From positions 1-40,246 of the forward strand of contig DASXBJ010000146.1 of assembly GCA_036491755.1 (NCBI GenBank): 40,246 nt of DNA, given 5' to 3'. Source of the DNA: DASXBJ01 sp036491755 (GTDB lineage: Bacteria; Chloroflexota; Dormibacteria; Dormibacterales; Dormibacteraceae). The position numbers and the translations under genes were made by a program. This document shows positions 1 to 8,770 of the stretch, one piece after another (within the stretch, counting starts at the first letter, position 1; each line of letters begins with the position of its first letter). Under the pieces are notes generated by a model, which saw only the letters and a program-made list of their open reading frames with translations, had not been told where the DNA came from and did no database searches.

Positions 1-2357
1 TGACCGACTCCGAGGTGCCCGAGTTTGATTTCAACTTCGCAAGCGTGTACCTGCTCGACGCGGGCGCTGACCAAACGACCGTCGTGCGCATGGCTGCGGG
101 CGCGGCCACCGCGGCCGCGATAGACGCGGCCGAGACCTCCATGGGCACCGGCCCGCGCGCGACACACGGTCGGGTGCCCCGTTGGGCGCTCGAAGAGGAC
201 CGCGTGCTCGCCGGTGACGACGTCCTGGTCTACGTCGCCCAGACGTGGCAGCCGGCCATCGTCGGCCCGCTGCCAGCGCGAGACCATGCCGACGTGATCG
301 CCGGCGGCATACCGGTGCACTCGACGTGGGTCGAGGTCCCGGTCGTCTACGGCAACGGAACTGTCCTGGGCCACGTGCTGGCGTGCCTTGTCGGCGAGGC
401 CGAGCAACGCGGTGGGCCCGACGCGCCGCCCTTCACGCTGGCGGGCGAGGTCTTCGAGCGCGGCGGCCACAAGGACTTGATTCGCATCTTCGTGCCCTTT
501 GGCTCCGACCAGTCCCGGCGCGCGACCGGCGTGCTCGAGGTCGGCTATCACCGGTCGTACGAGCGGCGGCCGGACTGGGGCCAGGTGGAGGCGCTCAGGG
601 CCGCGGCCGGCCAGCTCGCGGTGGCGGTCGAGACAGCCCGGCTCTACGAGGACGCCCAGCGCCACGCCGAGCAGCTCGAGCTCATCGCCGATGTGAGCAA
701 GGCCATCGCGAGCTCCATCGACCTCGACCAGACCCTGGCGCTGGTGACGCAAAACATGACCCGGTTGGTGGACGCGTCCCTTTGCCAGATCGCCCTGTAT
801 GAAGAGGATCGCGAGGGCTGGTATGGCGCGGCGGCGTCGGACCAGCAGGACCTGTGGCTGCGCCAGCGAGCCGAGCGTTCGGAGCATTCGTTCCTCTTCG
901 ACGTCCTCGAAACCGGCGAACCGGTCGTCATCGAGGACACGTCCCAAAGTACTCAGGTGAGCCCGGCCTACGTGCGGGCCTTCGGCGTCCGCTCCCTCAT
1001 GGCCCTGCCGCTCGTGGCCGACGGCCAGCCCATCGGAGCCGTTGTGCTGGGGGAGCGCGAACGACGCCGCCTCTACACGCCTGATGAGGTCCAGCGGGCG
1101 CAGGGACTCGCCCTGCAGGCAGCGGTCGCGATCAAGAACGCGCGCCTGCACGCGCTCGCCGAGGAGGAGCGACACCTGCAGAAGGACTTTGTCTTGATCG
1201 GATTCGGCCAGTGGGGACAGAAGGCCTACCAGCACCTGCTCACGCTCAAGCAGTTCTTCAATTTCCGCACTCACGTGGTCGAGCAGGACGCTCCAGGGTC
1301 TCGCGAGCGGCTGGCCGCGCAGGAGGAGGAGGTGCGCCTGCACGGCGACTCCTTCTACTGGGACAGCCATGGGGCGCCCGCGCACGACCAGCTCGAGCGC
1401 GAGCTGGAATCGAGCTCCTACGTAATCACCTACATCGTCACGCCGGCAGCCGCGCATCTGGCCACGCTCGCGCGTTACTACGACCTGAGCGATGTGGTGC
1501 TGATCGAGAAGCCGCTCGGCTCGCCGCCCGACGACTACCGCAAGTTCCTCGACACCGCGGCCGGCGGCGTCGAGATCGTCGCGGCGGACCACTATTACTT
1601 CAAGCTCGAGGTGCGCCTGCTTGCGATGCTGCTCACGGAGGAGAGGACGCTGCGCAACTTCCTCGACACCGTGGAGGAGATCCGCATCGAGATCCTCGAG
1701 GAGCAGCCACTGACCGGCGCGGCCGCCGACATCGGGGTCATCGCCGACCTGATCCCTCACGCGTTCGCGATCATCTCCCTGCTGACCTCCATCGATCGGA
1801 TCAAGCTCGACCCGGGGTCGCCCCTCCTAATCGGCCGGCACGAGGGCCTGACCGGCCGGCGTGAGAGCTACGCCCGCATGAACGCGAGCTTCCACTATCG
1901 GGGGCGCCCGGTCCGGCTTGTGATCGACGTCGGGAAAGGGGCGGAGAACGCCAAGTGGATCAAGCTCAGCGGTGAAAGACGGGCCGCGGGTCGGGGCCCG
2001 AGCTACAAGTTCGATTTCGGCAAGGGGGAGGCGATCGATGCCACGCAGGCGACTGTGCGCGCCGCGGTACGCCGGATTCGCGAGCCGGGCGTACCCGACA
2101 ACGCCCACCTCAACATGCTGCGGCACGTGATCGAGAAGAGACATCCCGCGGTCGGCATCCTCTCGATTCGCGAAGCCATCCGTGCCAACCAGCGCGTCCG
2201 CGATCTCGAGGCGCTTGCCGTGGAGCTTTTGGCGCGCAGCGAGGTGACGAGCTACGCCCTCGGCAGCCGGCCGGCTTTCGATGCGACGCCGGGGAGCTCC
2301 GCAGAATTCGGCACGCCGCCCGACGCGGAGACGGTCGCTCACAAACGGACTCGGTAG
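1..2357 (+). CDS. GAF-GAF-dehydrogenase (G6PDH/Gfo-Idh-like) fusion, 5' truncated
   Basis: The reading frame is open to the left edge, and the first residues already lie inside a GAF fold, so the N-terminus is probably outside the window; the GTG at 15 is not a convincing start. Counting from that GTG, a first GAF-like region covers about residues 1-210 and a second about 220-378. An NAD(P)-binding domain follows with GFGQWG at 397-402, an EKP motif at 498-500 and DHYYFK at 525-530. EKP is shared by Gfo/Idh/MocA oxidoreductases and glucose-6-phosphate dehydrogenase, and DHYYFK resembles the DHYLGK active-site motif of the latter. It could therefore be a sugar or sugar-phosphate dehydrogenase controlled by ligand-binding GAF domains; the substrate is unknown. 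Its last 19 bases overlap the end of the convergent glycosyltransferase gene. The domain calls are firm, the function is inferred. Confidence 0.85.
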   Translation, partial: TDSEVPEFDFNFASVYLLDAGADQTTVVRMAAGAATAAAIDAAETSMGTGPRATHGRVPRWALEEDRVLAGDDVLVYVAQTWQPAIVGPLPARDHADVIAGGIPVHSTWVEVPVVYGNGTVLGHVLACLVGEAEQRGGPDAPPFTLAGEVFERGGHKDLIRIFVPFGSDQSRRATGVLEVGYHRSYERRPDWGQVEALRAAAGQLAVAVETARLYEDAQRHAEQLELIADVSKAIASSIDLDQTLALVTQNMTRLVDASLCQIALYEEDREGWYGAAASDQQDLWLRQRAERSEHSFLFDVLETGEPVVIEDTSQSTQVSPAYVRAFGVRSLMALPLVADGQPIGAVVLGERERRRLYTPDEVQRAQGLALQAAVAIKNARLHALAEEERHLQKDFVLIGFGQWGQKAYQHLLTLKQFFNFRTHVVEQDAPGSRERLAAQEEEVRLHGDSFYWDSHGAPAHDQLERELESSSYVITYIVTPAAAHLATLARYYDLSDVVLIEKPLGSPPDDYRKFLDTAAGGVEIVAADHYYFKLEVRLLAMLLTEERTLRNFLDTVEEIRIEILEEQPLTGAAADIGVIADLIPHAFAIISLLTSIDRIKLDPGSPLLIGRHEGLTGRRESYARMNASFHYRGRPVRLVIDVGKGAENAKWIKLSGERRAAGRGPSYKFDFGKGEAIDATQATVRAAVRRIREPGVPDNAHLNMLRHVIEKRHPAVGILSIREAIRANQRVRDLEALAVELLARSEVTSYALGSRPAFDATPGSSAEFGTPPDAETVAHKRTR

Positions 2358-3436
2358 TACGACTCCTCGATCGCTCGCTCGTAGACAGACTGGTACCCAT
2401 CGGCCATCTGCTTGGGGCCAAAACGTTCCCCGGCCCGCTCGACGCACGCTGCCAGATCGATCTCGGGGAGGCACGCGTACGCGCTGACCAACCCGTCCAG
2501 GTCGTTGGCCAGAAAGCCGGTGACGCCCGGCTCGACGAGCTCGGTCGCCGCACCGCGGGCCATGGCGATCACCGGCGTCCCGCTGACCATCGCCTCCACC
2601 ATCGCGAGCCCGAACGGCTCTTCCCACTGGATCGGGAAGATCATGGCCCGCGCCCGCGCCAGCAGCTGCGCCTTCTCCTCCCCGACCACGTTCTCGTGCC
2701 AGATCACGCGCTCGCCAAGGTGCGGCTTGATGCGCTCTTCGAAGTAGCCGATGGAATCCTTGTCCACCTTGCCCGCCAGCACGAGCTTCACGTTGAGGCG
2801 CTGCGCCATCTCGATCGCCAGGTGCTGCGCCTTGTCGGCCGAGATGCGGGCCAGCTGGATGACGTAATCCTCCTTCTCCTCCCACCGCGTGACCGGCCGG
2901 TATTCGCCCGGATCGATGGCGTTGTACACGACCCGGCGCCAGTCGACCCCGGCCACCTGCGCCTGCTGAGCGCGGCTGATGGCCACGAGGTGGACGCGGT
3001 GATCAATCGCCGACAGGTACTCGCCCTCGGCCTCGGTGAGAGCGCCGTGCAGGGTCGCGACGACCGGAGCCTGGGGCCGGGCGGTGGCGCCCATCAGGAT
3101 GCCGGTCAGCCCCGAGTGGTCGTGGACCACGTCGAAGGCCCGCCGGCGCACCACGTCGTAGGCGCGAGACAGAAACAGGAGCTCGCGAGCCATGTGGTCG
3201 CGCCCCCCCAGCTGGCTCGACCAGCTTTCCGGGGCGACGGCGATCGTCTCGAAGTTGCCTCTCGACCCCTGCTGGCCGATCACGCTGACCTGGTGACCTC
3301 GGGACTGGAGCTCGGTGGCCAGGTTGTAGGCCATGAGCTCGATGCCCCCGTAGCCGACCGGCGGTACCGGAAACCACGGGCTGACGATCAGCGCTATCCG
3401 GCGAGCCTGGCGAACCTCCACACCGGTAGAACACAT
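2339..3436 (-). CDS. Glycosyltransferase family 4 (GT-B fold)
   Basis: A 365-residue protein, the normal length for the family. The N-terminal Rossmann half opens with RIALIVSPWFPVPPVGYGG, the glycine-rich acceptor-side loop of GT4 enzymes, followed by VHDHSG. The C-terminal half contains the nucleotide-sugar region: an E-x7-E type stretch around EEPFGLAMVEAMVSGTPVIA and then GVTGFLAND. It should transfer a sugar from a nucleotide-sugar donor in the cytoplasm; donor and acceptor cannot be read from the sequence. It lies 48 bases downstream of the glycogen-debranching-type gene on the same strand, so the two are probably co-transcribed and may both act on alpha-glucans. ATG 3436 is used as start, although the Shine-Dalgarno is weak and translation could begin slightly further in. 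Confidence 0.9.
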   Translation of the reverse strand: MCSTGVEVRQARRIALIVSPWFPVPPVGYGGIELMAYNLATELQSRGHQVSVIGQQGSRGNFETIAVAPESWSSQLGGRDHMARELLFLSRAYDVVRRRAFDVVHDHSGLTGILMGATARPQAPVVATLHGALTEAEGEYLSAIDHRVHLVAISRAQQAQVAGVDWRRVVYNAIDPGEYRPVTRWEEKEDYVIQLARISADKAQHLAIEMAQRLNVKLVLAGKVDKDSIGYFEERIKPHLGERVIWHENVVGEEKAQLLARARAMIFPIQWEEPFGLAMVEAMVSGTPVIAMARGAATELVEPGVTGFLANDLDGLVSAYACLPEIDLAACVERAGERFGPKQMADGYQSVYERAIEESYYRVRL

Positions 3437-3484
3437 GATCCCGGCGAGCCACGCGGGAACACTTGCCGGCCGAGTTCTACCCGC

Positions 3485-5749
3485 TCAGTCGACGGGCGGT
3501 TCCATCCAGGGCGGCGTGCCCCGCGCCACCTCGATGCCGGGAGACTCGCAGTCGACCGAATGGGACCCGTCCGGCTGGCGCGCCACCCTCAGGCGAACCT
3601 GGTGGGGGCCCAGCTTCAGCTTGTCCAGGACCAAAGTTGGACACCACGGCGGGAGCGCCGGGTCCAAGTAGAGCTTGCCGGCGGGCACGTCCGGCTCGAG
3701 GCCGAGCAGGATCCGGACCATCTGGAGCACCGAGCCCGCCGCCCACGCCTGGGGGACGTTGGCCATCCTGTACGGCACGGGGACCGCGAACTCGCGCTTG
3801 GGCAGGCCGGCAAACAGCTCCGGCATCTGGATGTCCTCGAAGCACATGACCGCGCCGAGCAGCCCATCGATCACGGTCCAGGCCTCTTCGGCCATGCCAT
3901 AACGCCGCAGACCCGCAGCCGCGATGACGCTGTCGTGGGGCCAGACCGAGCCGCGCTGGTACGAATGCGGGTCGTACGCCGGATGCTGGTCCGAGAGTGT
4001 TCGCACGCCCCAGCCGCTGAACATGTCCGGCTTCATCAGCCGCTCCCCGGCGAGCCGGCCGCGAGCGTGGTCCAGGATGCCCATCCACAGGCAGTGGCCA
4101 GAGTTGGAGACGACGGTCCGCACGGCCCGCTTGTGGCCGTCGAGCAGGAACGCCAGCTCGCCGCTCTCCTCCGACCAGAAGGCCGCGATGAACCTCTGAC
4201 GCAGGTCGGCCGCTTCGCGGACCAGCTGCTTGGCCCGCGCGGTATCGCCCCAGGCTTCGAAGAGCGGCGCCATCCGCAGCTTGGCACCGTACACATACGC
4301 CTGCATCTCGGAGGTGCCGATCGGCAGCTCCGGAAACGCGCCCGATTCGTCGAGGACACCGTCGTGCGCGTCCCGCCAGGCCTGGTTGCGGTAGCCGCTT
4401 GGCGTGCGAGGGGCGTATTCCTGAAAGCCGTCGCCGTCACGATCGCCGTGCTTGTCGATCCATTCGAGGCACCGCTCGGCGACGACTTTGTGCTGCCTCA
4501 GCTTTGCCTCGTCGCCCAGCCAGCGGTACTGCTCGGCGAGGAGCAGCAGATATAAAGGTGTGGCGTCGGCCGTCCCGTAATAGGGGCGGTGCGGGACGAT
4601 GCCGAAATGCGCCCACTCGCCGACGCGCAGCTCGTGTGGGATCTTCCCGGGCTCGGCGTCCCGCTCTGGGTCGTCGACGTCTGACTGCCATTTCGCCAGG
4701 TTCTCGAGCGTGCCGATCGCAACCGCCGGCTGCGCGACCATGGCCTGGATGGAGGCGATCTCGGAGTCGCGGCCGAACAGCGCCATGAACCACGGGAGGC
4801 CGGCGGCCGGCATCCAGTGGTCCGATGAGGATTCCTGCTCGTGGAGGCGCAGCGCCGCGAAGTCCTCGATCGCGCGCTCATAGGCGAACTTGAGCCGGAT
4901 GTCCGCCGGCTCGATCTGCGAAACGGACATCTGCCAGCGGCGTGCCTTCTCCAGGGGATCCTCCTGCCCGGGATGGAACGCGCAGGTGCCGGCCAGAGGT
5001 GGGAGCTGGTGGTCGTCGGTGAGTAGGTCGTACTGGAGGCAGATCCGCCACTCCTGGCCCGGCGCCAGGTCGATCGGAAACCGCAGCGATCCGTTGGCGT
5101 AGGTGACGCCGGCGGTCTCGGTCAAGGTGCGGACCAGGCAGCGGCGAATGAAGTCCTTGTTCTGGTAGCGCGCCTCGAGGCTGTTCGGCCCCACCCACCA
5201 AGTGTTCAGGTCGGAGCGCCGCTGCCAGGATTTGAAGCGGACCTCGAACAGGTCGGCGAAGTCGCTCTCGAGGGCGATCTCGAGCAACACGGTCAGGTTG
5301 GATCGCGCGTAAGTGTGCAGCGCCAGGTCTTCATGCATCTGGTGCAGGCTGACCAGCCGGTCGACGGTGATCGCCACCCGGGCCTCTCGCATGTCACCGC
5401 CCGGCCCGGTCATGTTGTCGGCCACCATGTGCCACCGCGCATGGCGGAAGGACAGGCGCACCGAGGCGACCGATTCCGGCTTCTTGCCGTTGAGCCGCAG
5501 CTCGTGGCGCGAGATGAATCGCGTGTCCGCCGAGTACAGCCCGTAGTCGCCCGAATCGAGCGGGATGGAGCCCTGCTGATCGGTCACGAGGAAGGTCGCC
5601 CCGTGGTTGATCTTGACCGATGGGTGCGGGTGGACCGCCGAGATGAGCGTGCGCCACGGCGCCATGTGGGCCTGGCCGTCGGCGAGGATCTGGGCGGACG
5701 CCCCAGGGCTCACCGAGCTCGCCGGGGCAGCAGGCTTTGTCTGCTTCAT
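3485..5749 (-). CDS. Amylo-alpha-1,6-glucosidase / glycogen debranching enzyme (GDE_N_bis type)
   Basis: The protein has 754 residues. Residues about 40-250 match the N-terminal beta-rich domain typical of these enzymes (SGDYGLYSADTRFISRHEL). The rest is an (alpha/alpha)6-barrel with family-typical segments: GLPWFMALFGRDSEIASIQA, a WRDAHDG segment, and GWGVRTLSDQHPAYDPHSYQ followed by GSVWPHD. It probably hydrolyses alpha-1,6 branches in glycogen-like glucans in the cytoplasm; there is no signal peptide. A second debranching enzyme of the unrelated GlgX type lies at 20101-22206. ATG 5749 is chosen because an AGG lies about nine bases upstream; a TTG two codons earlier is possible. A perfect 10-base palindrome sits about ten bases upstream of the start and may be an operator. 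The GT4 gene follows downstream. Confidence 0.9.
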   Translation of the reverse strand: MKQTKPAAPASSVSPGASAQILADGQAHMAPWRTLISAVHPHPSVKINHGATFLVTDQQGSIPLDSGDYGLYSADTRFISRHELRLNGKKPESVASVRLSFRHARWHMVADNMTGPGGDMREARVAITVDRLVSLHQMHEDLALHTYARSNLTVLLEIALESDFADLFEVRFKSWQRRSDLNTWWVGPNSLEARYQNKDFIRRCLVRTLTETAGVTYANGSLRFPIDLAPGQEWRICLQYDLLTDDHQLPPLAGTCAFHPGQEDPLEKARRWQMSVSQIEPADIRLKFAYERAIEDFAALRLHEQESSSDHWMPAAGLPWFMALFGRDSEIASIQAMVAQPAVAIGTLENLAKWQSDVDDPERDAEPGKIPHELRVGEWAHFGIVPHRPYYGTADATPLYLLLLAEQYRWLGDEAKLRQHKVVAERCLEWIDKHGDRDGDGFQEYAPRTPSGYRNQAWRDAHDGVLDESGAFPELPIGTSEMQAYVYGAKLRMAPLFEAWGDTARAKQLVREAADLRQRFIAAFWSEESGELAFLLDGHKRAVRTVVSNSGHCLWMGILDHARGRLAGERLMKPDMFSGWGVRTLSDQHPAYDPHSYQRGSVWPHDSVIAAAGLRRYGMAEEAWTVIDGLLGAVMCFEDIQMPELFAGLPKREFAVPVPYRMANVPQAWAAGSVLQMVRILLGLEPDVPAGKLYLDPALPPWCPTLVLDKLKLGPHQVRLRVARQPDGSHSVDCESPGIEVARGTPPWMEPPVD

Positions 5750-5758
5750 GGTCAAAAC

Positions 5759-5768
5759 CTAACGTTAG
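5759..5768. promoter_or_regulatory. Palindrome CTAACGTTAG, possible LacI-family operator
   Basis: A perfect 10-base palindrome with a central CG lies just upstream of the debranching enzyme start at 5749 (minus strand), in the 181-base divergent region shared with the secreted-protein gene at 5931. LacI-family regulators of sugar metabolism often bind short palindromes with a central CG. The assignment is inferred; no regulator gene is in the window. Confidence 0.35.
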
Positions 5769-5930
5769 CCACCGCCGCCGCCGCCCTGCAAACACCTCTT
5801 GCGGAAGGCGCCCAAGAAAAGCCGGCTAATCCCATTGACTTTGCAACCTGGGGGTCGTCACAGTATTGCGACTCGCGAGATGGCATGGATACACGCCCTC
5901 GATTCGAGCAATTGACTCTGGGAGAGGGAC

Positions 5931-7934
5931 ATGGGAAAGGGTGTGGCGCGCTATCTCAGCGCATTGGTTTCGTCTTTGGCGCTGATGGCCGGCGGGGTGG
6001 GGGCGTTCGCGGTGCTCCCGGCGACCGCCGCCTCGGGCAACGCGACGCAGCAGATCTCGGCCGACGGCACCACAGTCCTGACCGATGGCGTGGTCGGCAC
6101 CGGCCCGACCCAGGGTCCGGAGAGCGCGCAAAGCTCGGATCCGGGCTCGGCGGCCGCCGACCCATCGCTGGCACCCACCCTGCCCGACCGCAGCAAATCC
6201 GACGGCAAGAGCGGCCAGGGCAACAACTCCGGCGAGTCCGGACGGGACTCCGCCAACACCTCCCAGCTCCTCAGCTTTGACGGCTTGAACCACGTGGCGC
6301 AGCGCTTCGCCAACGGCGGCAACCAGTTTTCGATCGAGCCGCCCGACCAGGGCCTGTGCGCGGGCAACGGGTACGTGCTCGAAACCATCAACGATGTCAT
6401 GGCCGTGTACGACGATCACGGCAATCGCTTGAGGGGTCCGGTGGACCTCAACACATTCCTCAACTACGCAGCCGCCATCAACCGGAGCACCGGTGCTCGT
6501 GGACCGTCTGTCACCGACCCGAGCTGCTATTACGACCTCGCCACCAAGCGCTGGTTCCATGTCGCCCTGACCCTCGGGGTGGTGCCCACCGGCCAGTTCG
6601 CCGGTCAGCTCACCGGCGCCAACCAGCTCGACATCGCGGTGAGCCAGACATCCAGCCCCCTCGGCGCCTGGACGATCTACCACCTCCCGATTCAGGACGA
6701 CGGCACCGCGGGCACCCCCGATCATCTATGCACGGCCGGCAACCCGCTCGCCACCTGGCGGACCAACCCGCGCGCGTGCCTCGGCGACTACCCGCACATC
6801 GGCGCGGACGCCAACGGGTTCTACATCACGACCAACGAGTACAGCCTTTTCGGCAGTGATTTCAAGGGTGCGCAGATCTACGCGATCTCGAAGCAGCAGC
6901 TGGCCGCGGGCAGCGCCAACCTCACGGTCGCTACGTTCAATACGCAGAACGCGGTTCGCGGGATCCAGTCCGGCTTCACCGTCTGGCCCGCCGAGTCGCC
7001 CAACGGCCAGGCCGACAGGTCGCGCGGCGGCACGGAGTTCTTCATGAGCTCCAACGCGGCCGATGAGGTCAACCCGACGGGCAGCCGGATGTCAAACCAG
7101 CTGATCGTTTGGGCGCTCACCAACACGTCATCGATCAACTCGGCCGAGCCCGATCTGTCGCTGAGCGACACCGTGGTCTCCGTGAATCGCTACGCGGTGC
7201 CGCCCGCCTCCAACCAGAAGGTGGGCAGCACGCCGCTCGTCGACTGCCTCAACGACAACGCCCACTCGCTTGGCCCGATCAACTGCTGGCAGGCGCTCCT
7301 CCCAACAAAGCCCGCCGCCACCCAGGTCGAGTCGACCCTGGACAGCAACGACAGCCGGATGCAGCAGGTCACCTTCGCCGACGGCATGCTGTTCGGCGCG
7401 CTGGACACGGCGCTCCGCGTGAACGGCAAGACGCAGGCGGGGATCGAGTGGTTCGCCACCCGCCCGCACGTGACGGGCGTGGGGGTCAAAGCCCAGCTGG
7501 TCAAGCAGGGCTACGTCGGCGCGGCGGACACCAACGTCACATATCCCGCGCTCACCGTGAATGACCAGGGGCTCGGCGCCATGGCCTTCACCCTGGTGGG
7601 AACCAACGACTACCCGAGCGCGGCCTACGCGCCGTTTGACGCCAGGACCGGCATGGGCAGCATCCACATCGCGGCCGCCGGCGCCGGGCCGGAGGACGGA
7701 TTCACCGCCCACGCGCCCCTGGTGGCCCCCAACCCCGCGCGACCGCGCTGGGGCGACTACGGCGCGGCCGTCGTGGACGGTTCGCACATCTGGATGGCCT
7801 CCGAGTACATCGGCCAGACCTGCACCTTCGCGCAGTACCTGGTCGTCATCAACAGGCAATTGGGGACCTGTGGCATGACCAGGACCTCGGTCGCCAACTG
7901 GGACACCAGGATCACAGAGCTCGCTATCGGGTAA
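5931..7934 (+). CDS. Secreted protein of unknown function (possible beta-propeller)
   Basis: A 667-residue protein with a classic signal peptide: basic start, hydrophobic stretch at about 8-30 and an ATAAS cleavage site near residue 34. A low-complexity linker rich in Ser, Gly, Asp and Pro follows to about residue 115. The rest is a Trp/Tyr/Gly-rich, beta-looking domain with FSIEPPDQGLCAGNGYV and CYYDLATKRWFHV, as in secreted repeat or propeller proteins. No catalytic motif is recognised. The start ATG 5931 has a good Shine-Dalgarno (GGGAGAGGG) about five bases upstream. It stands alone, transcribed divergently from the debranching gene, and is closed by a strong terminator at 7956. It is probably extracellular; the function is unknown. 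Confidence 0.8.
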   Translation: MGKGVARYLSALVSSLALMAGGVGAFAVLPATAASGNATQQISADGTTVLTDGVVGTGPTQGPESAQSSDPGSAAADPSLAPTLPDRSKSDGKSGQGNNSGESGRDSANTSQLLSFDGLNHVAQRFANGGNQFSIEPPDQGLCAGNGYVLETINDVMAVYDDHGNRLRGPVDLNTFLNYAAAINRSTGARGPSVTDPSCYYDLATKRWFHVALTLGVVPTGQFAGQLTGANQLDIAVSQTSSPLGAWTIYHLPIQDDGTAGTPDHLCTAGNPLATWRTNPRACLGDYPHIGADANGFYITTNEYSLFGSDFKGAQIYAISKQQLAAGSANLTVATFNTQNAVRGIQSGFTVWPAESPNGQADRSRGGTEFFMSSNAADEVNPTGSRMSNQLIVWALTNTSSINSAEPDLSLSDTVVSVNRYAVPPASNQKVGSTPLVDCLNDNAHSLGPINCWQALLPTKPAATQVESTLDSNDSRMQQVTFADGMLFGALDTALRVNGKTQAGIEWFATRPHVTGVGVKAQLVKQGYVGAADTNVTYPALTVNDQGLGAMAFTLVGTNDYPSAAYAPFDARTGMGSIHIAAAGAGPEDGFTAHAPLVAPNPARPRWGDYGAAVVDGSHIWMASEYIGQTCTFAQYLVVINRQLGTCGMTRTSVANWDTRITELAIG

Positions 7935-7955
7935 GTCCGGCTAGAACCGAAAGAA

Positions 7956-7982
7956 GGGCCGCCCACGTGGCGGCCCTTTTTT
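7956..7982 (+). terminator. Rho-independent terminator
   Basis: A perfect 8-bp GC stem (GGGCCGCC / GGCGGCCC) with a five-base loop (CACGT) is followed directly by six T residues, 22 bases after the stop of the secreted-protein gene. This is the clearest intrinsic terminator in the window. Confidence 0.92.
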
Positions 7983-8046
7983 ATCCTGAGAAGCGCTGTC
8001 AAATCAAGCTTTGTAAATCTGCACCGTCCCAGACGGGTACTGCCGA

Positions 8047-8757
8047 GTGCGGGACTGTTCTAGCAGTGTGAGTTTCATGGCGGCCGGAGCTCCGGCGCAC
8101 GATTTTCCCGCACCCGAAGGCAAAGACGAACGCACGCGCGTGCTGATCGTCGAGGACCACCAGGTGGTCGCGCAGGGCCTGGCCGCTCTGATCGACCACC
8201 AGTCGGACATGAAGGTGGTCGGCCAGGTCGGCACGGTCGCCGATTGCACGGCCCAGGCCGTGGAGCTGAACCCCGATGTGGTCCTGCTTGACTTCCGGTT
8301 GCCCGACGGCACGGGAGCCGATTGTGCGACGAGAATCCGGGAACTGAGACCCCTGGCCCGCATGATCTTTCTGACCCGCGAGGACAGCGAGGCGGCTCGC
8401 TTCGCGGCGGTGCAGTCCGGAGCCAGCGCGTTCATCCACAAATCGCAGGCTGCAGCCGAGGTGGTGGGGGCGATTCGTGACGTCGCCCGCGGCAAGATGC
8501 TGATCACCCCGCGCACCATCGCCACCCTGCTGGCCAAGCGGCGCGCCATCGACAGCCAGCTGCAACGGCTCACGGTCCGTGAGAAGGAGGTCCTGCGCTT
8601 GATTGCCGAAGGCCAACCAAGCAGGGGAATCGCCGGCAAGCTGGGGATCAGCTACACGACGGTGCGCACGCACATCCGCAGCCTCGGCCTCAAGCTGGGC
8701 GTCCACTCCAAGCTCGAGGCAATCGTCAAAGCGCGAGAGCTGGGCCTGATCAACTGA
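8047..8757 (+). CDS. NarL/FixJ-type response regulator (REC + LuxR HTH)
   Basis: A 236-residue protein counted from GTG 8047. The receiver domain spans about 31-150, with acidic pair E36-D37, phospho-acceptor D82 in LLDFRLPDG, T110 and K132. The LuxR-type DNA-binding domain spans about 172-236 (LTVREKEVLRLIAEG and a TTVRTHIRSL recognition helix). Phosphorylation by a histidine kinase should change its DNA binding. No kinase gene adjoins it; the NarX-type kinase at 17988 is a candidate partner, because that kinase has only an output-less receiver beside it. The start is uncertain: ATG 8077 would shorten the protein by ten residues without touching the domain, and neither start has a strong Shine-Dalgarno. 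Confidence 0.93.
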   Translation: MRDCSSSVSFMAAGAPAHDFPAPEGKDERTRVLIVEDHQVVAQGLAALIDHQSDMKVVGQVGTVADCTAQAVELNPDVVLLDFRLPDGTGADCATRIRELRPLARMIFLTREDSEAARFAAVQSGASAFIHKSQAAAEVVGAIRDVARGKMLITPRTIATLLAKRRAIDSQLQRLTVREKEVLRLIAEGQPSRGIAGKLGISYTTVRTHIRSLGLKLGVHSKLEAIVKARELGLIN

Positions 8758-8770
8758 CGCCCGAGCGGCC

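Noticed and set aside
2696..4555. Long open frame on the plus strand (about 619 codons) across the glycosyltransferase and debranching genes
   Set aside because: It is antisense to two genes with clear family motifs, has Arg/His/Asp-rich composition without fold signals, and is a typical shadow in GC-rich DNA.
5835..5866. TTGACT / CAGTAT promoter for the secreted protein gene
   Set aside because: The -35-like box is good, but the only -10-like box is 20 bases away and weak, so it is not listed as a feature.
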